Shown here one piece after another: positions 60,623 through 64,000 of a DNA stretch of 64,000 nucleotides. The stretch's first letter is position 1; each line of letters starts with the position of its first letter. Source of the DNA: Candidatus Endonucleibacter bathymodioli (GTDB lineage Bacteria; Pseudomonadota; Gammaproteobacteria; Pseudomonadales; Endozoicomonadaceae); contig JASXSV010000001.1 in NCBI GenBank assembly GCA_030674915.1, positions 310,001-374,000 on the forward strand. Reading direction: 5' to 3'. A model generated the notes under the pieces. That model was given only the letters and a program-made list of their open reading frames with translations. It was not told the origin of the DNA and did not search any database. Position numbers and translations under genes: made by a program.

Positions 60623-61192
60623 AAGGGTGGATATGACTTTGTCACAGTTGTTGTTCACTTTGAGAGGTGTTTATACTGAGTGCTAAATATTTGGGAGTTA
60701 GTCTGACGCAGAATTTTAAGCGCTCTCTTTTAATATGCTTATAAGAAAGCAATATCTTACAGGAACAGTTTAAGTTTTACCGATATACCTGTTAAATATT
60801 TATGACGATATTGTATTGAAAAATCATTTCTATTTTATTATACGAAGCTCAGCACTTTCAGCAATAACTGGCATAGCTTTAAGTGCATGTCGTTTCTAAT
60901 GCCGCTGATATGTTATCAGCGGCCAGTTTCAAGGAAGTGGGCATCTGTGCATTTGTAATTTCATTTATGGTGATGTACTTACCTCAAAGACTTATTCAAA
61001 GACTCAGTATCATTATTTTGTATATCCAAATGCACTGTAGATCCATCTGTAGTACCTCCCAAAAGTCCCGATAACCATTATAGGCTAGGATCCGGTTGAT
61101 CTGGCTTATCTGGCTCACGTGGCTGCTTTAGCGGATCGGTTCTAAGGTCATGATTAGAAGAAGTATACGTACTTTCCGTAAGCTGAATGTAA

Positions 61193-63886
61193 TTAAGGGG
61201 GGGGTTGCTGGTTATCTGCAAAATCACTGGTTGCATTTGTTTGAAGTAAGTGCTTACTTCCTGCCCTCGTTTGCATCGGGAATAGGCTGGAGTTACTACC
61301 ATGTAGGGGTTCGCTATCAATCTCTAAGTTGTTTAATGGCGTCATGTCATTATATTGGGTAGCATCATGAGCTACAGAAGTATACTGAAGATTATCTGCA
61401 TTACCTGACCGATGTGGTATATGTTTGTTGTTAGATTGATCTTTACATAAAACTCTATGGGCGTTAGTGATAGGGGCTAGTAATAACGAAAACCCTCTAT
61501 AATTATCTTTATAGCACTTCACATAACTGTAGGCAGTCCACGCAGCGCATGCAAGGGCAGCACCAATACCACCTGCGGCTGCAGTAGTCTCGTTTAGCTC
61601 TAGTATAGGCTCATTATGAAGTGATCTATTTGCAGGCGCTGAAGCTTGGATATCGTACGTTACTTCAGGGCAGGGTGTAGAGGATGGACATTGTTCCGGA
61701 CATTTGGGGCATGCAGGTTCTGGGCATTTAGTCGTGGGTGCACTGGTGGTTATAGTCGTGGGTGCACTGGTGGTTAGTATAGTTGTATTTTTTGGATGAG
61801 TGTACGAACATTCCTTGCAGTTATCGCAAAACCAATTATTCTGTGTATCACATCTATTCTGGCTTTTAAAGCGAGTGCGCGTAGTAATAGAAGAGTTAGT
61901 GCCTTCTAATATATTTACATCACACATATTAAGACCCTCAATATACGTGTTTCTTGTTTGAGCCATTTTCTGCAAGTAATGTGGACAGCCTTGGCTAGAA
62001 CGATAAATGTTTCTACCACAAAATACGCTATTAAAATAATTGTTAGCATGACTAGCATCAAAAGTAGCTTGGCACACTGTTATATTGTGTATATTCCTAG
62101 CTATCCCTGATCCAGCAACATCTTTAGCCATTGATAAATGCAGTTCAATACCGCATATAAGTCCACTATAACACCACTGTTGAGTAGATTTTAGCTCAAT
62201 GTTACAAAAATGAATGTTTTCAACTACTCTAGCGCTATTGGATCTCATCTGGCAACCAGCAAAGAGAGCGGATAGAGCATGGTAGTGACCGCCTACCTCT
62301 AGAGCTACCCTGTTATTTGTGTGTCCCTTGAAATTTTTGATACATATATTCCGAATAGTTCCTCCATGATAACCTACAGCCATTGGACCTGTTGACAAAA
62401 CTGTGTTTAGAAATTTAATATTTTTAAATTCCATGTCGTGTATGTAAGATTTTTTTAGTAAATCGACAGTTAGTAATGACCGACAAACACCGTCAGTGAT
62501 TACAGAATCATATATTTTTAGATTATGTATTTCTCCTTCTGCCGCAATAGCGTTAAATATAGCTGTAGATAATTTAGTGATTTTATGATTATTTCCATTG
62601 AACTCTGCATTTGAGAAATCAACTTTAATTAGTGCTTCTGAATTCGCACCTATAGGAGCAGCGCCGCTTAGATCTAAGTCTGTTTTTAAATTAAAAATTA
62701 ATTTTTTGTTAGGGTGAATTTTCCTTATCGCTAGATATCTTTTTTCTATGTCCAAAAACTCTTTTCTGTTAGTTATATTAATAACTGTCTCAGAGCCTTT
62801 AGTAACGCCTGCGCAAGACGAAAGCACATAAGCAAGGACAGCTTTGCTAGCTGGAAAGGTGTTTACTGCTTTAAGCAAAGGGCTGCATTGGTCCAGAAGT
62901 GAACGTTCAAATTCATTCTCATCATATGAAAATGTTATTCCCTGTTGTGCAATGTATTCTCTAACACGTGTAAACCATTTGCTGACTTTTTTCTTAAATG
63001 ATATCTTTGGTAAATTATGTGTAAACGTTATGCTATTCTCTGAAAGATCTTCTGGTATTAACTCATAGGACATAGACTCATTATTCCAAACTGGTAGTTG
63101 TTTTGAAGTGCTCTTAATAATTTCACCGGGTTGTTTATTCTGTGTATAGAATGTAATAAGTACTTTATTTTTGTGTGTTTTTTTGATACTAATTGAGCGA
63201 CTAGCTTCATCTGCAAAATATTCTTTATTCAGATGCATTATTAACGGAGAATTTGACAAATCAACTTTGAAATATTTGTTTGTTTTAGGGATACTGATAT
63301 TTATCTCTAAGCTTGTTTCTTTCACCTTACAGCTAATACAAATCTTATTTATATTGCAAGATTCATCTATCTCATTTGCATTTGGCTCATATAGATGATC
63401 TAGAGGTAATTCTGTAAATCCTACAGGTGATTTGCGGCATCTATGACTGAAAGGCATCGTCATGTGAATTTTATTATCGTTTTTGTAGGTAGTAGTACGT
63501 ACAAACGCCTTGTTACCACTAGGACTTTCCCATAAGTCAACTAGTTGGAGGCCTTGCCAGTTATTTTGACTATTATATTCACATATGAATGGTTCAAACT
63601 CTGCGCTCGGATAATTGGTGAAAATTAATTCCATGCCAGTATTTGCATTTTCAATTGCAAAGTTAAATGTTGCATCTACATTATCACCATGCATATCTGT
63701 ATAAAATTCTCGGTATCCATCGGTCTTTTTTGTTATTATGTTGTGCTGTAAATCAGGCGTAATATCTTCCAAACATTTACATAACGGCCATTTAGTAGAT
63801 ATTGTACAACTTTGGCCGTATACAAAGGAGGGAGAAAATATAATTATGGTAAAGAATATTTTTCTTAGTAGGTAAATATACTTCAT
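61193..63886 (-). CDS. Signal-peptide, single-pass membrane protein with repeat-like ectodomain (paralogue B)
   Basis: 897 residues. The signal peptide and first about 390 residues are almost the same as paralogue A (differences such as KISFKK for KILFKK and TKGSETVI for AKGSESETVV). The middle differs widely in sequence but keeps the frame (NAEFNGNNHKITKLSTAIFN, EGEIHNLKIYDSVI, GGTIRNICIKNFKGH). The stalk is longer, with TTSAPTTITTSAPTT and CPEPACPKCPEQCPSSTPCP. A membrane segment AAAGGIGAALACAAWTAYSY and a tail with DNADNLQ-like polar residues follow, ending NQQPPP at the run of eight C. Loss of one C would extend it by about 40 residues, to a stop near 61078. Likely surface-exposed; role unknown. 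Confidence 0.75.
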   Translation of the reverse strand: MKYIYLLRKIFFTIIIFSPSFVYGQSCTISTKWPLCKCLEDITPDLQHNIITKKTDGYREFYTDMHGDNVDATFNFAIENANTGMELIFTNYPSAEFEPFICEYNSQNNWQGLQLVDLWESPSGNKAFVRTTTYKNDNKIHMTMPFSHRCRKSPVGFTELPLDHLYEPNANEIDESCNINKICISCKVKETSLEINISIPKTNKYFKVDLSNSPLIMHLNKEYFADEASRSISIKKTHKNKVLITFYTQNKQPGEIIKSTSKQLPVWNNESMSYELIPEDLSENSITFTHNLPKISFKKKVSKWFTRVREYIAQQGITFSYDENEFERSLLDQCSPLLKAVNTFPASKAVLAYVLSSCAGVTKGSETVINITNRKEFLDIEKRYLAIRKIHPNKKLIFNLKTDLDLSGAAPIGANSEALIKVDFSNAEFNGNNHKITKLSTAIFNAIAAEGEIHNLKIYDSVITDGVCRSLLTVDLLKKSYIHDMEFKNIKFLNTVLSTGPMAVGYHGGTIRNICIKNFKGHTNNRVALEVGGHYHALSALFAGCQMRSNSARVVENIHFCNIELKSTQQWCYSGLICGIELHLSMAKDVAGSGIARNIHNITVCQATFDASHANNYFNSVFCGRNIYRSSQGCPHYLQKMAQTRNTYIEGLNMCDVNILEGTNSSITTRTRFKSQNRCDTQNNWFCDNCKECSYTHPKNTTILTTSAPTTITTSAPTTKCPEPACPKCPEQCPSSTPCPEVTYDIQASAPANRSLHNEPILELNETTAAAGGIGAALACAAWTAYSYVKCYKDNYRGFSLLLAPITNAHRVLCKDQSNNKHIPHRSGNADNLQYTSVAHDATQYNDMTPLNNLEIDSEPLHGSNSSLFPMQTRAGSKHLLQTNATSDFADNQQPPP
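61197..61204. repeat. Homopolymer run of eight G (eight C on the coding strand), copy 2
   Basis: It forms the last codons and stop context of paralogue B (CAA CCC CCC CCT TAA). Slippage by one base would replace the stop with the tail NPPLNYIQLTES or a frame variant. Confidence 0.85.
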
Positions 63887-64000
63887 GTGTATTGCTCTTG
63901 TATTTCATGTACTTGAGGAAAAGCTACGGATACGAATCCAACTCCGAAGCGCGACACGCAATTATGCATTCTGATAGAGTTCATAAAATACCTTCTGTAG

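Larger units (their letters stand above)
59939..60646. other. Region between the two duplicated units
   Basis: About 700 bases without a recognisable gene. It holds copy 2 of the dispersed repeat (60345-60545) and a REP-like palindrome (60599-60622). Short open frames here show no family resemblance. Confidence 0.45.
60647..64000. repeat. Direct duplication unit 2 (continues beyond the window)
   Basis: Same layout as unit 1, offset by about 4.07 kb at the gene starts (59820 versus 63886). The last bases of the window still match unit 1 at 59938, so the end of the repeat is not seen. Confidence 0.88.

Noticed and set aside
61078..61320. 80-codon minus-strand frame as a separate small gene
   Set aside because: It overlaps the end of paralogue B in another frame and is best explained as the original C-terminal tail beyond the run of C.
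1..64000. tRNA or rRNA genes
   Set aside because: No cloverleaf with a GTTCGAATC-type T-arm in a gene-free stretch was recognised by eye; tRNAscan would be decisive.

Overview
The window looks like the genome of a host-associated gammaproteobacterium of moderate to low G+C. The housekeeping blocks have Pseudomonas/Oceanospirillales-type order (rne, rluC, sppA, maf, yceD-rpmF-plsX-fabD-fabG-acpP; exbB-exbD-lpxK-ycaR-kdsB-lmwPTP-murB). The rest is crowded with decayed insertion sequences, long hypothetical genes and proteins with eukaryote-like domains. Two separate genes carry BIR (inhibitor-of-apoptosis) zinc folds, one of them with a C-terminal RING finger. With the IS load, this points to an intracellular or intranuclear parasite/symbiont related to Endozoicomonadaceae; 'Candidatus Endonucleobacter', for which IAP-like genes have to my knowledge been reported, is my best guess. 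That placement is inference from gene content, not a database result.

Layout. 1-4.5 kb: a type I restriction-modification operon on the minus strand (hsdR, hsdM, then a YhcG/DUF1016 nuclease cut by the window edge; no hsdS visible). 4.6-5.7 kb: a membrane acyltransferase. 6.0-8.6 kb: an internally deleted IS256-type element, then what looks like a fossil integron: a GNAT acetyltransferase cassette with an attC-like site, a possible attI junction and a broken intI pointing the other way. 9.2-18.5 kb: IS5 and IS30 remnants and a second broken intI-like gene around a large exported protein of about 1750 residues with a nucleotidyltransferase-like N-terminal signature. 18.6-34.9 kb: the well-kept core region for fatty-acid and phospholipid synthesis, ribosome and RNA processing, and KDO/lipid A and peptidoglycan precursor synthesis. 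35.1-37.4 kb: an exported BIR-RING protein. 37.6-39.9 kb: an IS5-type element with an IS30 element nested inside it.

40.6-51.1 kb is a giant inverted duplication of about 5.2 kb per arm. The hinge is at about 45,856, at a short natural hairpin inside an IS256 transposase gene. The right arm has an intact 1333-residue gene; the left arm has the same gene broken by scattered one-base indels. The outer limits lie in two IS5 copies. It is either a very recent fold-back rearrangement or a sequencing/amplification/assembly chimera. 51.4-52.5 kb holds more IS debris, 52.9-53.9 kb a second BIR protein, and 54.2-56.2 kb mnmC. From about 56.5 kb to the window end a unit of about 4.1 kb is repeated directly. 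Each copy carries a long signal-peptide protein with a nearly identical N-terminal half, a divergent repeat-like middle, a Cys/Pro-rich stalk, one membrane segment and a C-tail containing or followed by a run of eight C.

Functionally, the core blocks supply envelope precursors and RNA decay. The accessory proteins (BIR/RING, NTase-like giant, paired surface proteins, 1333-residue soluble protein) are the likely host-interaction set. No tRNA, rRNA or CRISPR array was recognised.
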